NCBI GenBank assembly: GCA_041738715.1
Contig: JBGSPI010000132.1
Coordinates: 1 to 64,000, forward strand
Reading direction: 5' to 3'
From: Chamaesiphon sp041738715
Lineage (GTDB): Bacteria; Cyanobacteriota; Cyanobacteriia; Cyanobacteriales; Chamaesiphonaceae
DNA length: 64,000 nt
Shown: positions 35,036 to 43,391 of the stretch, piece by piece
Layout of the letters: every line of letters starts with the position of its first letter
Numbering within the stretch: the stretch's first letter is position 1
Position numbers and translations under genes: made by a program
The notes under the pieces: generated by a model
What the model saw: only the letters and a program-made list of their open reading frames with translations
Databases searched by the model: none
What the model was told of the DNA's origin: nothing

Positions 35036-35308
35036 CTATGCCTCTGGCCATAATAAGCGTAATGCCATCAAAGCAAATCCCAGCGCAGCAAATCCTTTGA
35101 GCACCTTAGTTGGTAAAAACGCCGCAATTTCGCCACCAGCTAAGACCCCAGTGGCACTAGCTAATAACAAGGCAACTACTGAGCCAAAGAATACGGCGCG
35201 TGGGTGCTGGGTACTACCACCCAAGGCGATCGCCGCTAACTGGCTTTTGTCGCCGATTTCGGCGATAAAAACTGTAATGAAACTTAAACCTAATAGTTGC
35301 CAGTCCAT
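35036..35308 (-). CDS. half-size GDT1/UPF0016 (TMEM165) family cation exchanger
   Basis: The 90-residue protein has three hydrophobic segments and the family signature ExGDKS (AEIGDKSQLAAIALG, about 15-29). Full-length GDT1 proteins carry two such repeats. This is a single repeat, like the hemi-exchangers that work as hetero-oligomers in some cyanobacteria. The family exports Mn2+ or exchanges Ca2+/Mn2+ with protons, which matters for photosystem II manganese supply. No second half lies next to it in this window. The length is a natural half, not a truncation. Confidence 0.85.
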   Translation of the reverse strand: MDWQLLGLSFITVFIAEIGDKSQLAAIALGGSTQHPRAVFFGSVVALLLASATGVLAGGEIAAFLPTKVLKGFAALGFALMALRLLWPEA

Positions 35309-35355
35309 GTGAATGTGGTGAAAGTTATATTGCTCTAGTTTTTAGACTTTTGATG

Positions 35356-36693
35356 TTAGGAATTGTGGCTTTTGGCTAATTTTTCTATTGCCAAAATCGA
35401 TACTTTACCGAGAGAGTTGCGGGGAATTTTGGCAACTTGAATCCATACTTTTGGGATTTTATATTTACTAATTTTACCAGAGATTGCTTCCCTTAACCGA
35501 TCGACCGAAACTTGTGGATCGATCGGCACGTATAGAGCCGTTACTTTCTGTCCCCAATACGGATCGGGTAAACCAGTTACCCAGACATCGCCCACTAATC
35601 CAGTTGCCGTAATTACATTAATCACCTCGATCGGCAGCACATTTTTACCACCTGTAATAATTTTGTTACTATTCCGACCTAAGATAGTTAAATACCCCTG
35701 ATCGTCAATTATACCTAGATCGTCAGACTGGAAATAGGTTGGTGCCTTCAGATCGGGGAAATAGCCCAACATCAGGGATAGAGCTTTGATTTCGATCAAT
35801 CCGCTACCGTCAGTGGTAATTGTCTTCAATTCGACTTGAGCATGGGGTAAAACACTTCCACAACTATTATTTCCGGCTAAAAATTCGGCGGGTTTAAGAC
35901 TGGTAATTTGGGAGGCTGTTTCGGTCATACCATAAGTCAAAGCCAGAGGTAATCGGGCAAGTCTCGCTCGCTCTAATAACTCGATCGATGGTGGTGCGCC
36001 ACCCAATAAAATTGTCTGAAATTGTTTCAAATAATCAGGTGCTAAGTCTAATAATTTATGTAATTGAGTGGGGACGAGGGAAATAAAATAACTATCTAAT
36101 TTATTTAATGTATTTAACCGATCGAGTAAGGTTCGATCGGTACAAAGTTGATGAAAATCTCCAATTACTAATTGACCATCTGTCAACAGCGATCTCAATA
36201 GTTGCATTAAACCACTGACATGATACAATGGCAGTATACAAACAGAATTAATCTGTTTAACTCCATAGAATTCCTGAAAACCCCATACAGATGCACTCAA
36301 AGTTTCCCAGGTGTGAATAGCAAATTTGATTTTGCCAGATGATCCCCCAGTCGGAATCATGATCTGATATTGATGGCGTTCTCGATCTATACTAGCTGTC
36401 AATTGGGCAAATTGTCTGCGTTCGGTGATGCCCCAATCTGGGTCGATCAAAAATAGCGGAATGCCCAACCGCCATGCCGCCATCAATTGAGTAATAAACT
36501 CGACTGGATCGTGAGTATCGATCGCGATAAAATTGGGTTGGGTTTGCTTAAATTCTGCTAATTTTTGTCTAGCTAATTGGTAAATAAGGTCGGTATCTGC
36601 CAGAGAACTCAACCCCAATGGCAATCGTTCGCCCTGATTGAAGAAATCATCGATCCATGTGTCAAAGAATACTCGATTAAGTTTTAAATTCAT
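35356..36693 (-). CDS. menE: o-succinylbenzoate-CoA ligase MenE
   Basis: The 445-residue acyl-adenylate-forming enzyme has the P-loop-like IPTGGSSGKIKFAIHTW near 121-137, LTYGMTETASQIT near 252-264, and DDLGIIDDQGYLTILGR. The C-terminal lysine is in IPRNSLGKVS. It fits MenE of the menaquinone/phylloquinone pathway, with the short N-terminal region typical of cyanobacterial forms. Other acyl-CoA ligases are possible, but no fatty-acid context is present. Divergence from its usual pathway neighbours (menC/menA) is normal in cyanobacteria. Confidence 0.8.
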   Translation of the reverse strand: MNLKLNRVFFDTWIDDFFNQGERLPLGLSSLADTDLIYQLARQKLAEFKQTQPNFIAIDTHDPVEFITQLMAAWRLGIPLFLIDPDWGITERRQFAQLTASIDRERHQYQIMIPTGGSSGKIKFAIHTWETLSASVWGFQEFYGVKQINSVCILPLYHVSGLMQLLRSLLTDGQLVIGDFHQLCTDRTLLDRLNTLNKLDSYFISLVPTQLHKLLDLAPDYLKQFQTILLGGAPPSIELLERARLARLPLALTYGMTETASQITSLKPAEFLAGNNSCGSVLPHAQVELKTITTDGSGLIEIKALSLMLGYFPDLKAPTYFQSDDLGIIDDQGYLTILGRNSNKIITGGKNVLPIEVINVITATGLVGDVWVTGLPDPYWGQKVTALYVPIDPQVSVDRLREAISGKISKYKIPKVWIQVAKIPRNSLGKVSILAIEKLAKSHNS

Positions 36694-36821
36694 ACCTACA
36701 TATAAAAAAAATTACCCCCGACTACGTACTTACACGATTGCAGAAGAGGGAATAGGAGATATAAAGTTGAGTAAACGAGATATAGAGGTGTAGAAAAAGC
36801 AATAGAACAGTGGGCAACTGA

Positions 36822-37166
36822 TTAATCAGCGTCTTTACTGACTACCTGGGGCAACCCCATGCTGTAATTTAACACCCTACTGTCGAGATTATACCCGATC
36901 TCACCATTTTGGAGAAGAGATCTCACAAAATGTTCTAGATCTGATCCGATCCGGCGGAGATTATATTCAGTTAAATCTGCACCACTGTAGGACTCTACTA
37001 AATCATCAAATTTTCCATAAACTTTACGGAGTGCATCTTCACTCCAGACGAGTTCGTTATCTGGATCTATATCGAGCGTCAGAGCTTGCTCACTGGGAAC
37101 TAGTTCATTTTGCTTGACTTCAGCCGTATAGATATGAACGTGACGGGTTGTTGATTTTAGCAGCAT
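36822..37166 (-). CDS. ndhM: NAD(P)H-quinone oxidoreductase subunit M
   Basis: The 114-residue protein is recognised by MLLKSTTRHVHIYTAEV at the start, TLDIDPDNELVW, and YNLRRIGSDLEHFVRSLLQ with GEIGYNLDSRVLNYSMGLPQV at the end. NdhM is a peripheral-arm subunit specific to the oxygenic-phototroph NDH-1 complex that takes electrons from ferredoxin in cyclic flow. The length is standard. It is monocistronic. Confidence 0.96.
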   Translation of the reverse strand: MLLKSTTRHVHIYTAEVKQNELVPSEQALTLDIDPDNELVWSEDALRKVYGKFDDLVESYSGADLTEYNLRRIGSDLEHFVRSLLQNGEIGYNLDSRVLNYSMGLPQVVSKDAD

Positions 37167-37239
37167 TGGTTACTTCGGAGCTAGTGACTAGTTTACTTAT
37201 CTTAGATCGGGATCGAGTTGATTAACCGATCTAATTTAA

Positions 37240-37824
37240 CTATTGCGCTTCTTGGCGAAATTCGGCAGGACTCATTCGCATCGGACGATCTGGATTCCAG
37301 ATCCCTTGTCCACTCAGTCGGGCATATTGACTACCGCGAATCAAGCGTTCGCGATACTTGCTATTGTTCGTCGGACTATTTGCCGAATTTGAATGCCGTA
37401 TCCTTGCCAAAGCATAGCCGTCTTTGACTAGTTGTTCGTTTAATAACTGACCATCTTGCCACAGATAGATCGACTTCCTGCCAAATTTATCTGGCTCTGT
37501 GGTGTCAAATTCGACACTGACAGTGGCTCGATCTGATTTTCTAGTCAATTCTTCCAATCGTCTTTTTGCCTGCTCTCCCCAAGGTGCTTGGCGCAAATCG
37601 GGGGCATCAATTCCGGCTAATCGTCCTTGTTGGATCACTGGTGGTTGTTGAGATTTGTCCAACCATTCTACCGACTGTCCGCTGATTACCCGACTGATTT
37701 CGATCATGGGATAGTCCGGTGGTGGTGACTGACAACCAACTAGTAAGCAGAAGCAAGGCAATAAGGGATAGGGAATAGCACATTGGGAACGGTACCCTAA
37801 TTTCCGCCGCATACTAGTCTTCAT
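37240..37824 (-). CDS. thermonuclease-family (SNase-like) lipoprotein
   Basis: The protein is 194 residues from MKTSMRRK. The signal carries a lipobox LVGC near 30-33, then an SNase-like OB-fold domain: RLAGIDAPDLRQAPWGEQAKRRLEEL (Arg and Asp of the active site), SVEFDTTEPDKFGRKSIYLW, and LNEQLVKDGYALARI. It would cleave nucleic acid outside the cytoplasm. The frame is open to 37911, inside the ferredoxin gene; the ATG at 37824 gives a proper signal peptide. It overlaps the ferredoxin stop by 11 bases. Confidence 0.8.
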   Translation of the reverse strand: MKTSMRRKLGYRSQCAIPYPLLPCFCLLVGCQSPPPDYPMIEISRVISGQSVEWLDKSQQPPVIQQGRLAGIDAPDLRQAPWGEQAKRRLEELTRKSDRATVSVEFDTTEPDKFGRKSIYLWQDGQLLNEQLVKDGYALARIRHSNSANSPTNNSKYRERLIRGSQYARLSGQGIWNPDRPMRMSPAEFRQEAQ

Positions 37825-38176
37825 CCAAGGGTAATCCATATTTAATCTTGCCCTTGCCGAAATACTGACCAAACTGAAGTTCGTAAACTTCGTCCTCATC
37901 TTGGGTTTCAACTTCTAAATCGGAACAGGCGTAGCTGACACAGAGCAACGCATAACCCTGACGTTGCAGTTGGGGCGACAATCCCATTGCTTCTGGTTGA
38001 TATAAGTTTCCAGATTTAACTTGGACAGCACAGGCTGTACAAGCACCATTTCGACAGGAAAAGGGTAGCTCTAAGCCTTGATTTTCTAAGCTGTGCAGAA
38101 TATATCGATCGCTAGGAACACTGGCCTGATGGTAGGTATCATTTGCTCGATCGTGGATGGTGATTTGAAAATTCAT
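37814..38176 (-). CDS. plant-type [2Fe-2S] ferredoxin
   Basis: The 120-residue protein has the cluster-binding loop FSCRNGACTACAVQVKSG near 39-56 (Cys-x4-Cys-x2-Cys). The fourth cysteine is in YALLCVSYACSDLEVET near 75-91. A C-terminal extension (DEVYELQFGQYFGKG) goes beyond PetF and resembles the long ferredoxins of cyanobacteria with special roles. The electron partner is unknown. It is upstream of and overlapping the nuclease gene. Confidence 0.9.
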   Translation of the reverse strand: MNFQITIHDRANDTYHQASVPSDRYILHSLENQGLELPFSCRNGACTACAVQVKSGNLYQPEAMGLSPQLQRQGYALLCVSYACSDLEVETQDEDEVYELQFGQYFGKGKIKYGLPLDED

Positions 38177-38368
38177 AGGATTAGGTTTGAGACGTTAGGG
38201 ATGAGGCTGACAAGATTAGGCTTGAGCGATTGGCAATCTGAAATTACTAGCCACTCCCTGCCCTCTATTCCCTACTTTTTACTCCCTATTCTCTAATTAT
38301 GAGTTGACAGTTCATAAAAGTCTAGGCTATGCTAGTCAAGCGGTAAAATTCTGCAACCAACTAAAGTT

Positions 38369-38453
38369 GGAGAAGTGGCCGAGTGGTCGAAGGCGCAGCA
38401 CTGGAAATGCTGTGTAGGGCAACTTACCGTGGGTTCGAATCCCACCTTCTCCG
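38369..38453 (+). tRNA. tRNA-Ser (GGA)
   Basis: The acceptor stem GGAGAAG pairs with CTTCTCC. The D arm begins TGGCCGAGTGG. The anticodon stem CAGCA/TGCTG encloses CTGGAAA with anticodon GGA. A long variable arm and GGTTCGAATCC T arm follow. CCA is not encoded. Confidence 0.95.
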
Positions 38454-38466
38454 TCAAAAATCTGAT

Positions 38467-38504
38467 AAAGCCGTTAAAATTCTTAGGAGTTTTAACGGCT
38501 TTGT
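38467..38504. terminator. hairpin between tRNA-Ser and ribF, probable terminator
   Basis: A perfect 13-base inverted repeat (AAAGCCGTTAAAA and TTTTAACGGCTTT) surrounds a 10-base loop. It lies between the convergent tRNA and ribF, and its right arm covers the ribF stop codon. A short T-run exists on either strand, so it could act both ways. Confidence 0.65.
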
Positions 38505-39436
38505 GAGTTATGGGGTTCACCGAGGGAAAAAAACACCCTAGCTCGATCGCAGTCAAGTTGAATTTGCGCTGTCAGTGCAGCGAGAGAGGGAAACTTTTGT
38601 TCCGAGCGCAGGAACTGATGGAGGTAAACTGTCAGTTTTTGTCCGTAGAGATTGCCATCCCAATCCAGCAGGTGAACTTCCACCGTGGTATTAATTCCAT
38701 CTACCGTCGGTCGTTTGCCGATATTCATCACCCCTGGCAATCGATCTGCTTCAGGTGTATCTACTCGCACACAGTAGACACCTTGACGGGGCAGAAATTT
38801 TTCCCCAGCGTAACGAAGATTAGCGGTCGGAAAACCGATCGATCTGCCAATTTCTTGACCATTGACGACATCACCGACGATCGAGTAGTGTCTGCCCAAT
38901 AGTTCATAAACTAGTTTTAAATCAGCCGCAAGTAATGCAGCCCGAATTTGAGAACTACTAATCCGACTATGATCCTGGGTTTTTTCCAAAGGTGCAATTC
39001 GAGTCGGAATCTGATACTTAGCCGTAATCGATAATAAATCGCCAGCATCTCCCGCCCGTTGATGACCGAACCGAAAATCCTCACCCACACTCACAAATCG
39101 CGCTTGCAATTGCTCAACAACAATCTGCTCGACAAATTCCTGGGGCGACAATTTGACTAAATCTCGATCGAATGGTAACAATACAATCTGCTGGATACCC
39201 AACCGATCTAGAATCATCGCTCTTTCTGAATGAGGTGTCAGTAATTGCCGCTGTTGTCCTGTGAAATATTGTTGTGGATGGGGATCGAATGTCACCACCG
39301 TTTTATAGACACCCTCGTCATCCCAGTCTAAAACAGGTTGAATCACCCCCAGATGACCTCGATGAATGCCATCAAAGTTACCCAGCGCAATCGCTGTCGG
39401 AGTCATTACAGTAGCTAGAGATGAGTGTATTTGCAC
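38492..39436 (-). CDS. ribF: bifunctional riboflavin kinase / FAD synthetase RibF
   Basis: The 314-residue enzyme has an N-terminal FMN adenylyltransferase domain with ALGNFDGIHRGHLGV near 17-31, FDPHPQQYF, VGEDFRFGHQRAGD and HSRISSSQIRAAL-like residues. The C-terminal flavokinase has GRSIGFPTANL, GVYCVRV, MNIGKRPTV and VHLLDWDGNLYGQ. It makes FMN and FAD from riboflavin. The start at 39436 (MQIHSSLATV) matches cyanobacterial homologues. Its stop sits in the hairpin shared with tRNA-Ser. Confidence 0.93.
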   Translation of the reverse strand: MQIHSSLATVMTPTAIALGNFDGIHRGHLGVIQPVLDWDDEGVYKTVVTFDPHPQQYFTGQQRQLLTPHSERAMILDRLGIQQIVLLPFDRDLVKLSPQEFVEQIVVEQLQARFVSVGEDFRFGHQRAGDAGDLLSITAKYQIPTRIAPLEKTQDHSRISSSQIRAALLAADLKLVYELLGRHYSIVGDVVNGQEIGRSIGFPTANLRYAGEKFLPRQGVYCVRVDTPEADRLPGVMNIGKRPTVDGINTTVEVHLLDWDGNLYGQKLTVYLHQFLRSEQKFPSLAALTAQIQLDCDRARVFFSLGEPHNSQSR

Positions 39437-39493
39437 GCTTTAGGAGTTAGGTTTGGCCAGATCTTGCACATTTCAGTATACTAGCGATCGCTT

Positions 39494-40348
39494 TTATCCG
39501 TGGCGAAACAGGGCATCAGCAACTCGACAGACATCAACCATCTCCACAACATCATGCACACGGAGGATATCTACGCCCCGCTCGATTGCCGCACAGCAGG
39601 CGGCTGCGGTGCCCCACAAGCGTTGGTTCGGGTCTGGTTGGTCTAAGATCTTACCAATAAAACTTTTACGCGATACACCGACTAGTAGGGGTAGATCGAG
39701 AACTTGAAACCGATCCAGACGTTGAATTAATTCGATATTTTGCTGGTAGGTTTTGGCAAAACCGATGCCTGGATCGATCGTGATATTCGAGCGGGTAATC
39801 CCACTGGCAACTGCTCGATCGATCTGAATCTGGAAGAAGGTTAATATCTCGCCAACTAGATCGGTATAATCAGTCATCTGCTGCATGGTCTTCGGCGTAC
39901 CGCGCATGTGCATCATGATATAAGGTACGCCCAATTGGGCGACCGTGGGGAACATTTCTGGGTCAATTTGACCGCCAGACACATCATTAACAATATCGGC
40001 ACCAGCTTGAATTGCCGCTTGAGCAACTGCGGCTTTGGTGGTGTCGATCGAAATAGGAATTTGGTGAATATCTGGGTGCTGTCGAATCGCCTCAATTATG
40101 GGAATAACTCGCGTTAATTCTGTATTTTGATCAACAGGTATTGCACCTGGTTTGGTAGACTCTCCCCCAATATCGATCATATCTACACCTGCGGCGACCA
40201 TTCTCACAGCTTGGGCGATCGCTGGATCGATCGTCTGAAATTTTCCCCCATCACTAAAACTATCGGGAGTGACATTTAAGACCCCCATCATATACGTTCT
40301 ACTGCCCCAATTAAAATTATGTTGTCGAATCTGCCAAGACTTAACCAT
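39494..40348 (-). CDS. folP: dihydropteroate synthase
   Basis: The 284-residue TIM-barrel enzyme joins p-aminobenzoate to dihydropterin pyrophosphate in folate synthesis. Visible motifs are MGVLNVTPDSFSDGG near 21-35, DIGGESTKPGA, ISIDTTKAAVA, IVNDVSGG, MHMRGTPKTMQ and DPGIGFAKT. SRKSFIG is followed by the C-terminal HDV. It is complete, between ribF and dnaB on the same strand. Confidence 0.94.
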   Translation of the reverse strand: MVKSWQIRQHNFNWGSRTYMMGVLNVTPDSFSDGGKFQTIDPAIAQAVRMVAAGVDMIDIGGESTKPGAIPVDQNTELTRVIPIIEAIRQHPDIHQIPISIDTTKAAVAQAAIQAGADIVNDVSGGQIDPEMFPTVAQLGVPYIMMHMRGTPKTMQQMTDYTDLVGEILTFFQIQIDRAVASGITRSNITIDPGIGFAKTYQQNIELIQRLDRFQVLDLPLLVGVSRKSFIGKILDQPDPNQRLWGTAAACCAAIERGVDILRVHDVVEMVDVCRVADALFRHG

Positions 40349-40368
40349 TACTTCTACTAGTCACTAAT

Positions 40369-41715
40369 CTAATTCATCGGACGCGCTAAGTTTTTGAATT
40401 TGGTCAAGGCTGGATCGAAAACTAATTTCACTACTCCAGTCGGACCATTTCGATGTTTAGTAATAATCAACTCAGTAATATCTCGATCCGGTGTGTCGGG
40501 ATTATAATAAGCATCTCGATATAACATAATAATCAAATCAGCATCTTGCTCGATCGAACCACTTTCTCTCAAATCTGACATCATGGGACGCTTATTATTT
40601 CTGGCTTCCACACTTCGACTTAACTGAGACAAAGCAATTAATGGTACTTGTAATTCCCGCGCAAGTCCCTTCAATCCACGAGTAATTTTCGATATTTCCT
40701 GAACACGATTATCACCACCGCCTTCCATTAATTGGAGATAATCGATCATAATCAAGCCCAATTGTCCACCATGTTCGGCTTGCAATTTACGGGCTTGACT
40801 CCGCATTTCCATCAGCATCATACTAGCATTATCATCGATATATATCGGTAGTTCCGAAATTCGATCGACGGCCTTATATACTGGGTCCCATTCATTCGGG
40901 CTAATTCGTCCAGATCTGAGGCGATTACTATCTATCCCTGCTTCACTGGCAATCAATCTTTGGACTAATTGATCTTTAGACATTTCCAAGCTAAATACCA
41001 GCACCGGAAGTTTATGCAATTTTGCCATGTTATAGGCAATATTTAGACTTATGGCTGTTTTTCCCATTGACGGACGACCAGCAATAATGATTAGATCCGA
41101 ACGTTGAAATCCCCCTGTCATTCCATCTAGATCGCTAAAATCACTGGTTAATCCAGGTGGGATAATATTGTCATGGCGATCTTGAATTTCTTTATAAGTG
41201 GCCGTGACAATTTCTTTAATCGGTGTCAAGCCTTGTTTTGGTCTAGCTTGGGTTAAATTAAGGATTTGTTGCTCGGACTCATCGAGAACTATTTCTAATG
41301 GTCGATCCGCTGCGTATCCAAGTTGAGTGACTTCAGTTCCAGCTTTAATCAATTCTCGGCGAATATATTTATCCATCACTAAAACAGCAAGTGAGTCAAT
41401 ATTTACTGCACTGACTGTTCGTTCTAACAGTTGAATTAATTTAGCCTGACCACCAATTTTTTCAAGTTGCTTGCGATCGATCAACCAGTCTGTAACTGTG
41501 ATTAAATCTATCGGTTTACCCTGCTCACTTAATGCCAAAGCTGCCTTGTAAATTTCAGCATGTGTTGGGGTGTAAAAGGCTTCAGGAATCAGCTTTTCTG
41601 CTACCCGTCCGATGGCTTCTGGATCGAGTAAAATTCCACCCAAAATTGCCTCTTCAACTTCAATATTTTGTGGTGGAGTTAGACTGATCGATCGAAAGTT
41701 CGGTTCTTCTGCCAT
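40369..41715 (-). CDS. dnaB: replicative DNA helicase DnaB, intein-free
   Basis: The 448-residue helicase has an N-terminal DnaB domain (EEAILGGILLDPEAIGRV) and a RecA-like core with Walker A GRPSMGKTAIS near 216-226, VFSLEMSKDQLVQRL, Walker B LIMIDYLQLM, SQLSRSVE and the Arg finger region KHRNGPTG. Many cyanobacterial dnaB genes carry an intein, and this one is uninterrupted. It follows rplI, 184 bases downstream on the same strand, as is common in bacteria (rplI-dnaB). Confidence 0.95.
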   Translation of the reverse strand: MAEEPNFRSISLTPPQNIEVEEAILGGILLDPEAIGRVAEKLIPEAFYTPTHAEIYKAALALSEQGKPIDLITVTDWLIDRKQLEKIGGQAKLIQLLERTVSAVNIDSLAVLVMDKYIRRELIKAGTEVTQLGYAADRPLEIVLDESEQQILNLTQARPKQGLTPIKEIVTATYKEIQDRHDNIIPPGLTSDFSDLDGMTGGFQRSDLIIIAGRPSMGKTAISLNIAYNMAKLHKLPVLVFSLEMSKDQLVQRLIASEAGIDSNRLRSGRISPNEWDPVYKAVDRISELPIYIDDNASMMLMEMRSQARKLQAEHGGQLGLIMIDYLQLMEGGGDNRVQEISKITRGLKGLARELQVPLIALSQLSRSVEARNNKRPMMSDLRESGSIEQDADLIIMLYRDAYYNPDTPDRDITELIITKHRNGPTGVVKLVFDPALTKFKNLARPMN

Positions 41716-41844
41716 AAGGATATAAAACTTAGATATTAGTCGATCTAATCGGGCATAATTGATAGATCTCTGCCGCTCCCTCGATCGACTTAATGGCGGG
41801 AAGGATCGTCGGTACTATTATACTGAATAAAATTCATTTGCACA

Positions 41845-41870
41845 TAAAAATAGGCTGCAATTGCAGCCTG
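41845..41870 (-). terminator. rho-independent terminator of rplI
   Basis: On the minus strand AGGCTGCAATTGCAGCCT is a perfect 18-base palindrome followed by ATTTTTA, 30 bases after the rplI stop. It probably separates rplI from dnaB. Confidence 0.75.
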
Positions 41871-41899
41871 AATTTCCGATCGATGATCAGCTGCTAAGA

Positions 41900-42358
41900 T
41901 TACTTAGCGACAACTTCGATCTCAACAGTAACGACGACTTCAGGATGGAGCTTGAGAGTTGCTCGATAAGTACCGAGTTTATCGACATCAGGAATTTCGA
42001 TATCCCGCTTGTCAATTTCTTGATTGGTGACTTCTTTGATTACTTCCGCTACTTCCGCAGTTGTAACTGTACCGAAAATCGCTTCTTTTTCCCCGACTTG
42101 CTTGGAAATCGAGAATTTACCAACTTTCTCAATCGCTGCTTTTTGAGTTTCGGCTACTTCTTTGAGTGCTAGCAACCTTAGCCGTTCGATTTCACGACGT
42201 TTTTCTGCTTGCTTGAGAATACCCGGAGTGACATTGGTGGCAATCTTTTGGGGGAGGAGGTAGTTACGAGCATATCCAGGTGCCACTTCGACCACATCGC
42301 CATTCTTGCCCAGTTTACGGACATCTTGGGTTAAAACTAACTGTACGCGCTTCGCCAT
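41900..42358 (-). CDS. rplI: 50S ribosomal protein L9
   Basis: The 152-residue protein opens MAKRVQLVLTQDVRKLGKNGDVVEVAPGYARNYLLP, the classic L9 N-terminal domain. A long connecting helix (KQAEKRREIERLRLL) and the C-terminal domain ending TLKLHPEVVVTVEIEVV follow. It binds 23S rRNA at the base of the L1 stalk. The length is standard. A terminator follows the gene. Confidence 0.95.
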   Translation of the reverse strand: MAKRVQLVLTQDVRKLGKNGDVVEVAPGYARNYLLPQKIATNVTPGILKQAEKRREIERLRLLALKEVAETQKAAIEKVGKFSISKQVGEKEAIFGTVTTAEVAEVIKEVTNQEIDKRDIEIPDVDKLGTYRATLKLHPEVVVTVEIEVVAK

Positions 42359-42513
42359 AATGATTTCTATTTAAGCTTTCTAAGCTATGTTTGAGATAGT
42401 GCCACAAACCCTTTATTATATCACATAACAGCGATTAGTTGCCGAGAATGTCAAGGAATTTTTATTAAGGCTTTGATCGTGTTGTTAGATTTTATGTTAT
42501 GATAATGTAGCCT

Positions 42514-42585
42514 TGCGGGAGTAGTTCAGTGGTAGAACGTCAGCTTCCCATGCTGAATGTCGTGGGTTCGAGTCCCATCTCCCGC
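42514..42585 (+). tRNA. tRNA-Gly (CCC)
   Basis: The acceptor GCGGGAG pairs with CTCCCGC. The D arm is TAGTTCAGTGGTAGAAC, the anticodon stem CAGC/GCTG encloses TTCCCAT with anticodon CCC, and the T arm contains GGTTCGAGTCC. CCA is not encoded. A defence island starts directly downstream, which fits tRNA genes as integration hot spots. I found no second copy of its 3' end to mark an attachment site. Confidence 0.93.
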
Positions 42586-42790
42586 TTATTGTACATTTCA
42601 TAAATATTTGTACATTGCTGTACATTTGTACATTGCAGAGATATTCGTCAGTTTTGCATAGTTCTTGTCCAAAACTCGATCCAAACCCTTGTGGTGGGCG
42701 GAATTTTGTTTTTTGATATAATTCTCGGTAGATCGCAAAGAGTGGAAAAAGGGGGTAGAGTCTGGCTAGACAAAAACAAAAACAGCCACG

Positions 42791-43062
42791 ATGACTACCC
42801 CTAATCTCTGACTCCGGCTTTAACCGACGAAGGCACCTTGGCATCAGCCATCGATTGTTTAACCAGCAAAATTGAAATAGAGATGTCTGGCGGCTATACA
42901 GTCAGGGACTTATTTGAAATTTTGGTGCGGACAGCAACTCGAGGCGAGAGCATCGAACAAACAGTTAGGGGATTAGAGAGAACACCAAGCAGTAATGGCA
43001 TCCGCTACCACCTGGAGAAGTTGGATGACATGAACAACCTAGAGCCATTCGTGACAAGTTAA
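42791..43062 (+). pseudogene. ISH3-like transposase, N-terminal remnant
   Basis: From LTPALTDEGTLASAIDCL through SGGYTVRDLFEILVRTATRGESIEQTVRGL and TPSSNGIRYHLEKLDDM, the translation matches the start of the ISH3-type transposases frequent in cyanobacteria. The probable start ATG (42791, MTTPNL) is one frame away from the rest, so there is an early frameshift. The frame ends at TAA 43060-43062, removing the catalytic two-thirds. I infer a dead insertion that cut the neighbouring Mrr-like gene. Confidence 0.65.
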
Positions 43063-43086
43063 GAAAAGCACAGAGTTGTCACGAAT
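43047..43086. repeat. perfect 11-base inverted repeat at the junction of the transposase remnant
   Basis: ATTCGTGACAA (43047-43057) and TTGTCACGAAT (43076-43086) are perfect inverted copies separated by 18 bases. They sit exactly where transposase-like sequence ends and Mrr-like sequence begins. No T-run follows, so a terminator is not favoured; a deletion scar or element end is more likely. Confidence 0.8.
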
Positions 43087-43103
43087 GTGTTCAGCGGACT
43101 GTT

Positions 43104-43355
43104 TTGGATGCTTTGCGCGGTTCTTTGTATCGATTTCAGGCAGTGCGGGGCACAATTATTACAACAGCAGGTTTTTCTAAGAGAGCGATGCAAGCAGCCT
43201 TTGAGGCTGGAGCACCGCCAATTACATTAATCGATGGGTCTAAACTTATGGACTTGCTGATCGAGTATGGCATTGGGGTGAGAACGCGCTCTATTGAAGT
43301 GTTAGAGTTGGATGCTGATGCTTTTGCCCAAACCGAAGAAGGTGAGGATTCTTAG
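43104..43355 (+). pseudogene. Mrr-type restriction endonuclease, C-terminal remnant
   Basis: The 83-residue frame reads ALRGSLYRFQAVRGTIITTAGFSKRAMQAA, then PPITLIDGSKLMDLLIEYGIGV. This is the C-terminal end of the Mrr_cat nuclease domain (the late GxI-T-..FS..A and LIDG..L motifs). The N-terminal DNA-binding part and the D-QxK catalytic residues are missing, and there is no proper ATG (the frame opens with TTG). It is a remnant truncated by the ISH3-like element just upstream. hsdR follows 36 bases downstream. Confidence 0.7.
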
Positions 43356-43391
43356 CTATTTTAAACCCTCGTACAATGAAGAACCTGAAAC

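Noticed and set aside
38332..38556. ORF on the minus strand over tRNA-Ser with EKVGFEPTVSCPT
   Set aside because: It is likewise the antisense of a tRNA, a classic annotation artefact.
42497..42844. ORF on the minus strand over tRNA-Gly with SGRWDSNPRHSAW
   Set aside because: This peptide is the well-known false translation of the complement of a tRNA gene; the tRNA explains the sequence.
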